Part shown: piece by piece, positions 1 through 6,397 of the stretch
Layout: every line of letters begins with the position of its first letter
Numbering within the stretch: the first letter of the stretch is position 1
NCBI GenBank assembly: GCA_022865455.1
Contig: JALHSY010000090.1
Span: 1-32,896, forward strand
Reading direction: 5' to 3'
Length of the DNA: 32,896 bases
Source of the DNA: Candidatus Bathyarchaeota archaeon
GTDB lineage: Archaea > Thermoproteota > Bathyarchaeia > Bathyarchaeales > Bathycorpusculaceae
The notes under the pieces: model-generated
Database searches by the model: none
Told to the model about the DNA's origin: nothing
What the model saw: only the letters and a program-made list of their open reading frames with translations
Translations under genes and position numbers: made by a program

Positions 1-612
1 CCTGAGAAGCTTTGGGAACAGTCAAAGATGGTTCTCGGAAGCATAACTGAACTGTACGGTGAACCTGAGCCTGTTCCCGAAGACAGGATTCTGGCAGCGG
101 CTGACGGAGCGGTTTTCGACGTTGGAGAAGGGGTAAGCTTGAGGGTTGTGGAGACGCTTGGGCATGCTTCGCATCATCAAAGCTACTACGAGCTGCCGAG
201 TCAAGGAATCTTCTCTGGGGACGCTGCGGGCATCTATCTAAATGGGATAGATGTGATTGTGCCGACGACGCCTGCGCCGTTTCGGCTAGATGTTGCTTTG
301 GCTTCTTTGGATAAGCTGTTGAGCCTCAAGCCTGTGAATCTCTTTTACAGTCATTTCGGCAGAGCGTCTGACGCTGCTGGAAAACTGGAGACGTATGTGC
401 AGCAGCTTAAGCTGTGGGCGGAGATTGCGAAGCAAGGGCTGGACAAAGGCGAAGGTACTGAATCCATAAGTAAGCAGATATTTGAAAGGGATGCGGCGGT
501 TCGAGAAGCCTTAGAGTACGTTAAGGCTCATCCGATTCTGGGTGATACGGTCCTCACACATAGCCTGCGGGGCGTTGTGGATTTCATTCAGAAATATGGT
601 CTGGCTTTATGA
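1..612 (+). CDS. MBL-fold metallo-hydrolase, 3' part
   Basis: Partial gene: the frame is open from base 1 with no start in the window, so the N-terminal half, which would carry the first HxHxDH metal motif, lies outside. Visible are the later metallo-beta-lactamase elements: HASHH (third metal histidine), then SGDAAG (bridging metal aspartate), then YSHFG near the end of the core. The last 70 or so residues form a charged helical tail. These are hallmarks of glyoxalase-II/beta-lactamase-like hydrolases that bind two metal ions. The substrate cannot be told from this fragment. A TATA box for the next gene follows within 40 bases, so rtcB is transcribed separately. Confidence 0.9.
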   Translation, partial: PEKLWEQSKMVLGSITELYGEPEPVPEDRILAAADGAVFDVGEGVSLRVVETLGHASHHQSYYELPSQGIFSGDAAGIYLNGIDVIVPTTPAPFRLDVALASLDKLLSLKPVNLFYSHFGRASDAAGKLETYVQQLKLWAEIAKQGLDKGEGTESISKQIFERDAAVREALEYVKAHPILGDTVLTHSLRGVVDFIQKYGLAL

Positions 613-640
613 TGAGACTGTTTTGGTTTTGACGCCAAAA

Positions 641-650
641 TCGTTTATAT
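641..650 (+). promoter_or_regulatory. TATA box of rtcB
   Basis: The AT-rich stretch TCGTTTATAT ends 28 bases before the GTG start at 678. That spacing predicts transcription starting at or just before the start codon, so the mRNA is probably leaderless or has a very short leader. Confidence 0.55.
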
Positions 651-677
651 TGTCGCTTCATCTTCTCTTGTGATTAG

Positions 678-2168
678 GTGTCAGAAATGGGTGAGGAAGA
701 GGGTCGCCATCCTACCGAGAAGGTTCCGCTTGAAAAAGTCAACGATTACGCATGGCGCATTCCCCAATACAGGCAGGCCATGAGAGTTCCAGGCATGGTC
801 TTCTCGGACAAGGACCTGTTGAGCAAGATGCAGAGTGATCGGACGCTTCAACAATGCGCGAACGTTGCATGTTTGCCAGGTATCTACAAGTACTCGATAA
901 CCTTGCCAGATGGGCATGAGGGTTATGGTTTTCCAATAGGCGGAGTGGCAGCAACAGACTATAATGAGGGCGTGATCAGCCCCGGCGGGGTTGGCTACGA
1001 CATAAACTGTGGGGTTCGTTTGCTTACCACGAATCTTTCCGAGAAGGACATAAGGCCTAAGCTTGTGCAACTGACAAACGTCATCTTTGACAATGTTCCG
1101 TCCGGGCTTGGGAGTCGTCGGAAAGACTTCAAAGTGACTGTTCACGACTTGGACAGGCTGGTCACGGAAGGCGTTCGAAATGTTATCGACCAAGGATTAG
1201 GTTGGCCTGAGGACGCGGAGCACTGTGAAGAGCTGGGTTGCATGAAGAACGCGAATCCCGATAAGGTTTCGGCAACGGCGAAGAATCGGGGGCTGACACA
1301 GATTGGCACCTTGGGTTCTGGAAACCATTTCTTGGAGATTCAGAAAGTGGACAAAATCTGCGATTCAAAGGCGGCCAAGACTTTCGGGATTGACCATGAG
1401 GGGCAGGTTACTGTCATGATTCATTGTGGCAGTCGCGGTTTCGGCCATCAGGTTTGTTCAGACTACCTGCGGGTTATGGAACGTGCTGTTCAGCGGTACA
1501 AGATTGTTCTGCCTGATCGTGAACTTGCATGTGCGCCTGGGAAGAGTCAGGAGGCAGAGGACTATTATCAGGCGATGGCTTGCGCGGTCAATTATGCGTT
1601 TGTGAATCGTCAGACGATTATGCATTGGGTGAGACAGAGTTTTCAGCAGGTTTTCAAGGAAGACGCTGAGAGGTTTGGGTTGAAGCTTGTTTATGACGTT
1701 GCTCACAACATTGCGAAGATTGAGGAGCACAAGGTTGATGGAGGGCAGAGGAAGAAGGTGTGGGTTCACAGGAAAGGTGCGACGCGGGCGTTTCCAGCTG
1801 GAAACCCGGAGCTTCCTCCTGATTACAGCGGTGCTGGTCAGCCTGTGCTTATCCCGGGGAGTATGGGGACGAGTTCTTGGCTTTTGGTGGGCACTGAGAA
1901 GGCGATGGAAGTCAGTTTCGGTTCCACGGCTCATGGCGCAGGGAGGATGATGAGCAGGAGTGCGGCGAAGAGAAACTATCGGGGTGGCGACATTAAGAAG
2001 GCTTTGGAGCAGCGCGGAATCTACGTCAGAGCAGCGAGTGCCATAGTCTTAGCGGAAGAGGCTGACCAGGCGTACAAGAATGTGGATGTTGTTGTAGATG
2101 TCAGTGACAAGGTGGGCATAGCCACGAAGGTGGCAAGGTTTGTTCCTATAGCCGTGGTAAAAGGCTAA
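678..2168 (+). CDS. rtcB: tRNA-splicing ligase RtcB
   Basis: RtcB joins RNA ends bearing 2',3'-cyclic phosphate to 5'-OH ends using GTP and Mn2+. In archaea it ligates tRNA exon halves after the splicing endonuclease has cut. The 496-residue length is normal for an intein-free archaeal RtcB. Diagnostic motifs are GYDINCG (D108 and C111, metal ligands), GSGNHFLE, HCGSRGFGH, DVAHN and the nucleotidyl-transfer motif GSTAHGAGR, where H419 is the expected GMP-accepting histidine. The start is GTG at 678; an in-frame ATG at 687 is an alternative. It matches two other elements in the window: the endonuclease EndA at 21.3 kb and a tRNA-Arg with two introns at 24.5 kb. No archease gene lies next to it. 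Confidence 0.97.
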   Translation: MSEMGEEEGRHPTEKVPLEKVNDYAWRIPQYRQAMRVPGMVFSDKDLLSKMQSDRTLQQCANVACLPGIYKYSITLPDGHEGYGFPIGGVAATDYNEGVISPGGVGYDINCGVRLLTTNLSEKDIRPKLVQLTNVIFDNVPSGLGSRRKDFKVTVHDLDRLVTEGVRNVIDQGLGWPEDAEHCEELGCMKNANPDKVSATAKNRGLTQIGTLGSGNHFLEIQKVDKICDSKAAKTFGIDHEGQVTVMIHCGSRGFGHQVCSDYLRVMERAVQRYKIVLPDRELACAPGKSQEAEDYYQAMACAVNYAFVNRQTIMHWVRQSFQQVFKEDAERFGLKLVYDVAHNIAKIEEHKVDGGQRKKVWVHRKGATRAFPAGNPELPPDYSGAGQPVLIPGSMGTSSWLLVGTEKAMEVSFGSTAHGAGRMMSRSAAKRNYRGGDIKKALEQRGIYVRAASAIVLAEEADQAYKNVDVVVDVSDKVGIATKVARFVPIAVVKG

Positions 2169-2180
2169 TCTTTTTCCCTT
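2168..2180 (+). terminator. T-rich tract after rtcB
   Basis: A pyrimidine-rich run with five consecutive Ts directly follows the rtcB stop codon, as at archaeal intrinsic terminators. It overlaps the tail of the convergent gene. Confidence 0.3.
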
Positions 2181-2573
2181 CTATTTCCGGTGTCGGTTTC
2201 CGATAATGTCTTCTCTTTCTTTTCTGATCAATTCTTTCTCTTCTGTCGAGTGTGCCTTGTGCAGCTGCTTCATGTACCATGTTCTTTCTCTGGCGTAGTA
2301 GATGCTTAAGGCTATTCCGAGACAGAGCAGTACGAAGCCGAAGACAGTCGCGGACAGGCCTAGGAGGTTGTATGGTTGGGGTGCGAGGTTGTATGGGATT
2401 ATTAGGAACCATTCTGGGTTCTCGCCTTTTGTGAGGGTTATGGTCTGGCCTCCGACGAAGAATATTGAGCCTATGGTGGTTATGAAGTAGCCGACGGTTT
2501 CGTTGTGTCTTGATTCTTCTGCTTTTTCGTGGAGGTATTCGCTGAAAAGCATTTCATCAACATGTTTAACCAC
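2181..2573 (-). CDS. Small membrane protein, two predicted helices
   Basis: A 130-residue protein I do not recognise. The N-terminal 25 residues are charged (MLFSEYLHEKAEES). Residues about 28-45 (GYFITTIGSIFFVGG) and 68-92 (LLGLSATVFGFVLLCLGIALSIYYA) look like transmembrane helices joined by a short loop with NPEW. The C-terminal tail is strongly charged and rich in K, R and E, consistent with a cytoplasmic helical segment. It converges on rtcB with 12 bases between the stops and diverges from the zinc-finger gene at 2640, apparently sharing one TATA element. Amino-acid make-up and the promoter support a real gene; the function is unknown. Confidence 0.7.
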   Translation of the reverse strand: MVKHVDEMLFSEYLHEKAEESRHNETVGYFITTIGSIFFVGGQTITLTKGENPEWFLIIPYNLAPQPYNLLGLSATVFGFVLLCLGIALSIYYARERTWYMKQLHKAHSTEEKELIRKEREDIIGNRHRK

Positions 2574-2586
2574 GTGGCAAGTGTTG

Positions 2587-2600
2587 TATAAGTTTTATTA
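2587..2600. promoter_or_regulatory. Shared TATA region of a divergent gene pair
   Basis: TATAAGTTTTATTA reads as a TATA element on both strands. It lies about 45 bases before the ATG at 2640 (+) and 15-27 bases before the ATG at 2573 (-). It is the only plausible promoter in this 66-base gap. Confidence 0.5.
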
Positions 2601-2639
2601 CTGGTTTCGAATAGTGTTTTCCTTGCTAAGTGGTCTGGG

Positions 2640-3314
2640 ATGCCGTTCAAGGACGAGTGCGGGCTGTGCAAGAGGGTGCTTTCTTACAGGCTTCTTAGGC
2701 GATGTTACAGGTGTGGGCGCTTGTACTGCAGGGATTGTATGGTTCCCGACGTTTCCACGGGTGATCCGACAAGGTTGTTGTGTCTTAACTGCGCTCGGAG
2801 GACGGTCTCGCCGAGGATTGTTTCCAAGTATGCTGGGCTGAATGGTTATCTGAAGTTCAGAGGCTCCTTTACGAATAGTGTTAAGCTGAGTTTCGCAAGG
2901 ATGGACGGAATTGTCGGGGACAATCTGCCGATGGAAGCGTACAAGACTGAAGGCTGGTGGAGCAATCTGCCCACGAACGTTCATGCTAAGGCTTGGCTGG
3001 ACGCAGGTTGGAATGTTGAGGAGGTGAACCTGAAAGAGGGGCATGTGGTCTTCAGAAAGGTCAAGGAGCTGCAGCCCACGGGTTCCAGAAGGAGAAGAGC
3101 TTCGCGGAGCGAGATTGAGAAGCCTTTCACTCCTGTTCGTGTTCGTATTCCTAAGCCTAGGACGCCGTCGAAGACGAAGGTGTCGAAGCTCTATGCTCGA
3201 ATCAAGAATCTGGAAAGACAGAGGACTTCCATGCCAGTGTATCGTGGCAGTTTCAGGCCTAAGACGAAGCATGAGAAGCGCTTGTTTAAGCCTGACGAGA
3301 AGCCGTCTCAGTAG
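2640..3314 (+). CDS. Eight-cysteine zinc-finger protein with basic tail
   Basis: A 224-residue protein of unknown function with three visible parts. Residues 7-51 hold four CxxC pairs (C7/C10, C22/C25, C30/C33, C48/C51), the spacing of a FYVE/RING/AN1-like cross-brace finger binding two zinc ions. Residues about 65-140 resemble a short archaeal domain with the signature WWSNLPTNVHAKAWLDAGW; I recall this as DUF7662-like, unverified. Residues 145-224 are very basic (SRRRRASR and many K/R-P-T repeats) and probably disordered, suiting nucleic-acid or ribosome contact. A TATA region lies 40-50 bases upstream. The combination suggests a nucleic-acid-associated or scaffold protein, but this is inference. 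Confidence 0.8.
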   Translation: MPFKDECGLCKRVLSYRLLRRCYRCGRLYCRDCMVPDVSTGDPTRLLCLNCARRTVSPRIVSKYAGLNGYLKFRGSFTNSVKLSFARMDGIVGDNLPMEAYKTEGWWSNLPTNVHAKAWLDAGWNVEEVNLKEGHVVFRKVKELQPTGSRRRRASRSEIEKPFTPVRVRIPKPRTPSKTKVSKLYARIKNLERQRTSMPVYRGSFRPKTKHEKRLFKPDEKPSQ

Positions 3315-3328
3315 AAAAAGTCAGAGAG

Positions 3329-3340
3329 AATTTTTATCTA
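3329..3340 (+). promoter_or_regulatory. TATA-like box before tRNA-Gly
   Basis: An AATTTTTATC stretch lies about 40 bases before the mature tRNA 5' end. Transcription would start near 3362, leaving a leader of about 17 nt for RNase P to remove. Confidence 0.4.
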
Positions 3341-3378
3341 GCCCACCCATGCTATTGTAGTGCGTCTGGGCGTGAGGG

Positions 3379-3457
3379 GCGGTCGTGGTCTAGACTGGTT
3401 TAGGACACAAGCCCTCCAAGCTTGTGATCCCGGGTTCAAATCCCGGCGACCGCACCA
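3379..3457 (+). tRNA. tRNA-Gly (anticodon UCC), CCA encoded
   Basis: Complete cloverleaf without intron: acceptor 3379-3385 pairs with 3447-3453, D stem GTCT/GGAC, anticodon stem CAAGC (3408-3412) with GCTTG (3420-3424), five-base variable loop, T stem CCGGG/CCCGG with loop TTCAAAT, discriminator A3454, and encoded CCA 3455-3457. The seven-base anticodon loop is CCTCCAA, so the anticodon at 3415-3417 is TCC, reading glycine codons GGA/GGG. Base 33 (3414) is C instead of the nearly universal U. A 28-base copy of the 3' end of a very similar tRNA lies at 11175-11202. Confidence 0.93.
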
Positions 3458-3497
3458 CTCTAGAACTGAATGCGTACAACTAGAATCGCTCCACTTT

Positions 3498-3507
3498 CCC
3501 TTTTTTG
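3498..3507 (+). terminator. T-tract downstream of tRNA-Gly
   Basis: A run of six Ts about 45 bases after the CCA end is a typical archaeal termination signal. Confidence 0.4.
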
Positions 3508-3780
3508 ATTCGCTTCCTGAGGTGAGAAGGTTTTGAAAAACGACTCAGGAGACTTAAGCCCGTTATAACCTTATAGAATGATGGTTGTGAGCGTCACACG
3601 CGCAGACGCCAGTCTACTGGATGTAATGGATTCTCCTGTCGCGAGGAAGTGACTGAGTTCATGTGGCTGATTCTAACTGGCAACCTCAAACTCTCCTGCA
3701 AATGAGATACGGCTCCGAACACTTCATACACTAGTTCACGGAAAAAACTCACAATCGCACAATACGGTTTTACAATCATT
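3508..3780. other. Intergenic stretch without recognisable gene
   Basis: No open frame here has protein-like composition on either strand, and I see no tRNA or strong hairpin. It marks the start of a gene-poor accessory zone. Confidence 0.5.
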
Positions 3781-3790
3781 CACTATAAGA
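3781..3790 (+). promoter_or_regulatory. TATA-like box beside the dyad array
   Basis: CACTATAAGA would set a + strand transcription start near 3808-3812, inside the inverted-repeat cluster that follows. No clear reading frame lies downstream. Confidence 0.3.
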
Positions 3791-3801
3791 AAAAACGACT
3801 T

Positions 3802-3836
3802 CACAATATTGTGGTTTATTGTGGTTCAACCACAAT
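3802..3836. repeat. Operator-like cluster of ATTGTGGTT repeats
   Basis: CACAATATTGTG at 3802-3813 is a perfect palindrome. ATTGTGGTT occurs at 3808-3816 and 3818-3826 and in inverted form at 3828-3836, so 3818-3836 is a perfect 9-1-9 inverted repeat. Overlapping direct and inverted half-sites a turn apart look like binding sites for a dimeric DNA-binding protein. The one-base centre makes an RNA hairpin unlikely. Confidence 0.6.
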
Positions 3837-3901
3837 CAAGCCCCTTGTGAAGGCTAATCTAGAGAATTGGTCTAGACTAACAACACAGGCAGGAAGCACA
3901 C

Positions 3902-3918
3902 GCACTAGAATCTAGTGC
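3902..3918. repeat. Perfect 17-bp inverted repeat
   Basis: GCACTAGA-A-TCTAGTGC is a perfect dyad with a single central base, lying 6 bases after the end of the minus-strand gene at 3925-4197. It could be a protein-binding site or part of a terminator. Confidence 0.6.
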
Positions 3919-3924
3919 ATGCAG

Positions 3925-4197
3925 TCAGAAGCGAAGGCCTAAAACACGCTGGGGCGCGTTCACAATCGCCCTATGAATCCAAGTGGTCTTCGCCTTGTCA
4001 GACATGAAGGCCACGAGTGACTCGTTTTTGTAGTATGGACAGCTTAAGGTATGGTATTTCTTGGCTTCTGCGCGTAGGCGCCGGCACAACTGCACGGCTG
4101 AAGGCTTTTCCTTCTCTTGGGTCCAGCTTTCACGTTTGATGTTTGGAAGCAACACCCTGAGCGGACAACTAGGACAGAGCTGTGGCTCGTCTTTCAT
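3925..4197 (-). CDS. Hypothetical 90-aa protein with CPSC motif
   Basis: Not recognised. Cysteines at CPSC near residue 8, then single cysteines around residues 38 and 53, could bind a metal. The rest is basic and mixed (EAKKYHTLSCPYYKNESL). The ATG at 4197 overlaps the stop of an upstream open frame by the ATGA arrangement, which points to translational coupling and makes both frames more credible. It lies in the gene-poor zone and could be a remnant of an accessory module. Confidence 0.5.
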   Translation of the reverse strand: MKDEPQLCPSCPLRVLLPNIKRESWTQEKEKPSAVQLCRRLRAEAKKYHTLSCPYYKNESLVAFMSDKAKTTWIHRAIVNAPQRVLGLRF

Positions 4198-4352
4198 GAT
4201 GTTTCATGCTCATAATATTCTTTGTGCCATTGCAAGCTTCTTTCTCTTGCTTTCTTGCGTTTTCCGAAACGAACGGCCTTAACAAGCTTGATCTTATCTA
4301 TTGTCTCTCGATATTTGACTGTGAAGAAGCCGACCTTGCCTCTGCATTCTAT
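4194..4352 (-). pseudogene. Open frame of about 52 codons without a normal start
   Basis: The frame reads as a protein-like basic sequence (IECRGKVGFFTVKY, then KAVRFGKRKKARERSLQWHKEYY) and ends in TGA overlapping the ATG of the next gene. It has no ATG, GTG or TTG at its beginning: the first plausible codon is ATA at 4350-4352, and an in-frame stop lies about 30 bases further upstream. The TATA-like element at 4378-4385 would place a leaderless start close to this ATA. It is either a gene whose start was mutated from ATG, a truncated remnant, or a rare ATA-initiated gene. Confidence 0.4.
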
Positions 4353-4377
4353 GCGCGCTGCCTTGTCCCGAAATTGG

Positions 4378-4385
4378 TTTTAAAT
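4378..4385. promoter_or_regulatory. Bidirectional TATA-like element
   Basis: TTTTAAAT reads as TATA on both strands. On the + strand it predicts initiation near 4408, exactly where a structured stem begins. On the - strand it predicts initiation near 4355, where the small reading-frame pair begins. Confidence 0.45.
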
Positions 4386-4407
4386 GGTTTTTATTCTTCT
4401 TTTGACT

Positions 4408-4512
4408 GTTCGCGCCCAGTACGGGCTTGTTTGACTGGCGAACCCTGATCGTGTTGACGGATGGCAAGTCACGGGAGCCCCGGGAGATCCCGCAGGGAGC
4501 AGGGTTTCCCCA
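4408..4512 (+). ncRNA. Candidate structured noncoding RNA
   Basis: A GC-rich block stands out in an AT-rich spacer about 25 bases after a TATA box. Pairings visible by eye: GTTCGC (4408-4413) with GCGAAC (4438-4443), enclosing GCCC/GGGC (4414-4417 with 4423-4426, loop AGTAC); ACCCTG (4442-4447) with CAGGGT (4500-4505), enclosing a TGAC/GTCA hairpin and a CGGG-AGAT-CCCG hairpin. No convincing reading frame covers it. It does not match RNase P, SRP or tRNA as I know them. There is no T-run at its end, so the 3' boundary is uncertain. Confidence 0.35.
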
Positions 4513-4693
4513 TACCCAACCCCCTCAAAAAGGAATAAATACCATTTTACACCATTTTAGGGACAAGCCAGCGCGCTTGGCCATGGGTTCGTTAGTGTGC
4601 TAGGCTGCGAATCCGTTTCATCCTGGCATGATAGGCTGGGCGGTCCAAGAGTTAATGAGGAAGGCGTTTCATAAGAGTGTTGAGAGAGTCTGT

Positions 4694-5050
4694 TTATGAG
4701 CAGGCGTAGACGGTTTGACAGGCTCGAATGCCAGGGTTGTATTTACAAGGCGAGCACGTACTGTTGGAGACAGTGTCCGTACAACATTTGGAAGAGAGAA
4801 GAATGCTGAAGCGCACGGTAAACGATTGCAGCGACTTCATACTCTCTTGTACGGTTTTGTGTTGTCTGGAAGGAGTGGCGCGCGCGCTGAAACCCTTAGA
4901 GCTTAGTTCACTGTAAGGTCCCTGAAAAACATACCATGCTACCTTGCCACTAACATGCATCCAATTGGGAAGTTCCCCAGCCTGCACTTTCCCATTAGCA
5001 AACTTGTCAAACTGCTTGTGAACATCACTGCAACAAGTCATGTCAACCAT
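4694..5050 (-). CDS. Hypothetical protein, possibly decayed effector-binding fragment
   Basis: 118 residues. The N-terminal half looks real: after MVDMTCCSDVHKQF comes KVAWYVFQGPYSEL, which weakly resembles the beta-strand/GPY region of GyrI-like effector-binding domains. After about residue 55 the sequence becomes low-complexity, serine- and cysteine-rich, and runs antisense to the microprotein at 4696, suggesting that the true frame was lost. A TATA box (CTATAATGC near 5092-5101) and a purine-rich GGAAAAGGAAG just before the ATG support expression. It is best read as a small gene or a truncated relic. Confidence 0.35.
   Translation of the reverse strand: MVDMTCCSDVHKQFDKFANGKVQAGELPNWMHVSGKVAWYVFQGPYSELSSKGFSARATPSRQHKTVQESMKSLQSFTVRFSILLSSKCCTDTVSNSTCSPCKYNPGIRACQTVYACS
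4696..4809 (+). CDS. 37-aa cysteine-rich microprotein
   Basis: Too short for usual gene calls, but strikingly protein-like. It starts with SRRRRFDRLE, then CQGC, then STYCWRQCPYNIW, ending in cysteine; five cysteines (12, 15, 23, 27, 37) suggest a small metal-binding or disulphide fold. The YCWRQ-PYN-W motif recurs in a second frame at 6625-6834, which argues for selection rather than chance. It lies antisense to the tail of the 4694-5050 frame, so the two cannot both be fully functional in an ordinary way. No good ribosome-binding site or TATA box is seen. Confidence 0.4.
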   Translation: MSRRRRFDRLECQGCIYKASTYCWRQCPYNIWKREEC

Positions 5051-5174
5051 CTTCCTTTTCCTTATTTGACCTTCACTTACTAGGTCTAGTTTGCATTATA
5101 GCATTTTGCCAGAGACATGCCTAATCTCAGAATAGCCCATTTCTATTTCTGAAGTCAAACATTCTGGAGACAGG

Positions 5175-5939
5175 TCATCTCTTTCTGCAGACAAACAGTA
5201 TTTTTCTACCCTCTTCTCTCAGATTGGCTTCAAGGATCTCAAAATGTTCAGAGAGAGCTGACTTCATTTTGGCAACTGGGTAAATAGTTTCTTTGAATCT
5301 GTACTTGTTGAGTTGGTAAAGTCCATTTGGGAGTCTTTCAAAGATTCTAGAATCCCAAGTCAGTGTATTGCCCTTCACCATCTCTTTGTCATAGTAGTAT
5401 CCCTTTGGGAACTCCTTAACTGATGAAGTAGACCTATTGTATTTTTCCAGCCAATGAAGCGTATCTCTCAGCATTTTTGGAGTATAAACATCAAAAATGA
5501 ACAGCCCATCCCTGTTGAGATGCTCATTCACTGCTTTGAACGTTGATTTCCACTGGTCAAAGTCTTTCAGAAAGTTGATTGCATCGTTAGCAGAGAATAT
5601 GACATCGAATTTCTCATCAATCTTGAAGTTGTGCATGCTGGAAACAAAGAACCTGCCCCTTGGGATCCTCCTCCTGCAAACCTCAATGTAGTCCCTTTCA
5701 ATGTCCAAACCATAGACAGCATACCTCTCTGGAAGATTGACCAAGACCATTCCAATTCCACACCCTATCTCTAGTATCTTCTTCGCCTGCTTGCGATATT
5801 CCTTTATGGATTCCAAGACATAGTGTGCCCTCGCTCTTGCTCCTTGCTTGCTTGTAAGCGATTCCCAAAAACTCACAAAAGGTTTTGACGTCTTGCTTCG
5901 GTGCTCATATTTGACCATGCACAACCCCCAAAGTTGCAT
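5175..5939 (-). CDS. Class I SAM-dependent methyltransferase
   Basis: 254 residues with a Rossmann-type methyltransferase core. Motif I ILEIGCGIG at 55-63 binds AdoMet; VYGLDIERDYIE supplies the acidic residue for the ribose; FDVIFSANDAINFL is the motif-IV strand; and a later beta strand GLFIFDVYTPK matches the post-core topology of the UbiE/methyltransf_25 type. The C-terminal third (KYRFKETIYPVAKM) probably makes the substrate lid. The substrate is unknown. An alternative ATG at 5918 is preceded by GGGGGT; the 5939 ATG is only about 30 bases from a TATA-like AATATC. It stands alone among accessory genes and may be horizontally acquired. Confidence 0.88.
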   Translation of the reverse strand: MQLWGLCMVKYEHRSKTSKPFVSFWESLTSKQGARARAHYVLESIKEYRKQAKKILEIGCGIGMVLVNLPERYAVYGLDIERDYIEVCRRRIPRGRFFVSSMHNFKIDEKFDVIFSANDAINFLKDFDQWKSTFKAVNEHLNRDGLFIFDVYTPKMLRDTLHWLEKYNRSTSSVKEFPKGYYYDKEMVKGNTLTWDSRIFERLPNGLYQLNKYRFKETIYPVAKMKSALSEHFEILEANLREEGRKILFVCRKR

Positions 5940-5999
5940 CCAGCAGAACGACTATTTGTCTTTTGAGTCAGATATTGTTTGTCAACTTCTACTCTTCGC

Positions 6000-6154
6000 G
6001 CGCGCTAGGACGTTGCTAAATTCAGATTTTAATAGATTTTATTCGGTCAGAACATCAACCATCTTTCCGTCAAGAACATCTAAATACGTACCGAGAAAAA
6101 GCCGACACCAATTAAAATCCATTTTTGTCCGAATTTAGCAACAGGCTGGCGCGC
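6000..6154. mobile_element. 155-bp MITE-like inverted-repeat element
   Basis: The ends are imperfect inverted repeats of about 47 bp: GCGCGC-YAG followed by the shared core GTTGCTAAATTC, at 6000-6046 and in reverse at 6108-6154. The interior keeps the first 16 or so codons of the winged-helix gene of the larger copy at 7567-8047 (YLDVLDGKMVDVLT), with the initiator ATG changed to ACG, joined directly to that gene's last codons. It is therefore an internally deleted derivative of the larger element, missing roughly 0.3 kb. Confidence 0.65.
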
Positions 6155-6207
6155 TCAAAACTTTTGGCAGAGTTGAAGGAGATACTCCTGAAAAGCATAC
6201 ACAGCTC

Positions 6208-6345
6208 CTAAACCTTCTTTCCATATTCACGGAACTTTTTCCCGCAACACTCGTACTGCTTAACATGTATCTTTTTGTTCCTGCCCATATTCCACTCCTT
6301 TATCGGCGTTTCAACTTCTTTTCCACAGGTCGGACACTTAGCCAT
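6208..6345 (-). CDS. 45-aa zinc-ribbon miniprotein
   Basis: Too short for ordinary gene prediction but well supported. A full Shine-Dalgarno GGAGGTGA sits 7 bases before the ATG at 6345. The protein begins MAKCPTCGKEVE and later has QYECCGKKFREYGKKV, so C4, C7, C33 and C34 can hold one zinc. The rest is strongly basic. Similar short zinc ribbons are, from memory, frequent in uncultured Thermoproteota genomes. Binding to nucleic acid or ribosome is plausible but unproven. It follows a possible 17-codon acidic frame and may be co-transcribed with it. Confidence 0.8.
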   Translation of the reverse strand: MAKCPTCGKEVETPIKEWNMGRNKKIHVKQYECCGKKFREYGKKV

Positions 6346-6397
6346 TTGTCTGTCACCTCCTTCAAAGGTTTTAAGATTAAAAAACAGGGTATTACTA

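Noticed and set aside
1458-1934. 158-codon frame antisense to rtcB
   Set aside because: Shadow of a high-confidence gene in the opposite strand; no independent signals.
3802-3918. CRISPR-like repeat array
   Set aside because: The repeats are nine bases, overlapping and inverted, with no spacers; they are operator-like dyads, not CRISPR.
4206-4448. 80-codon + strand frame
   Set aside because: It runs through the bidirectional TATA and the structured-RNA candidate; the antisense pair of small frames explains the region better.
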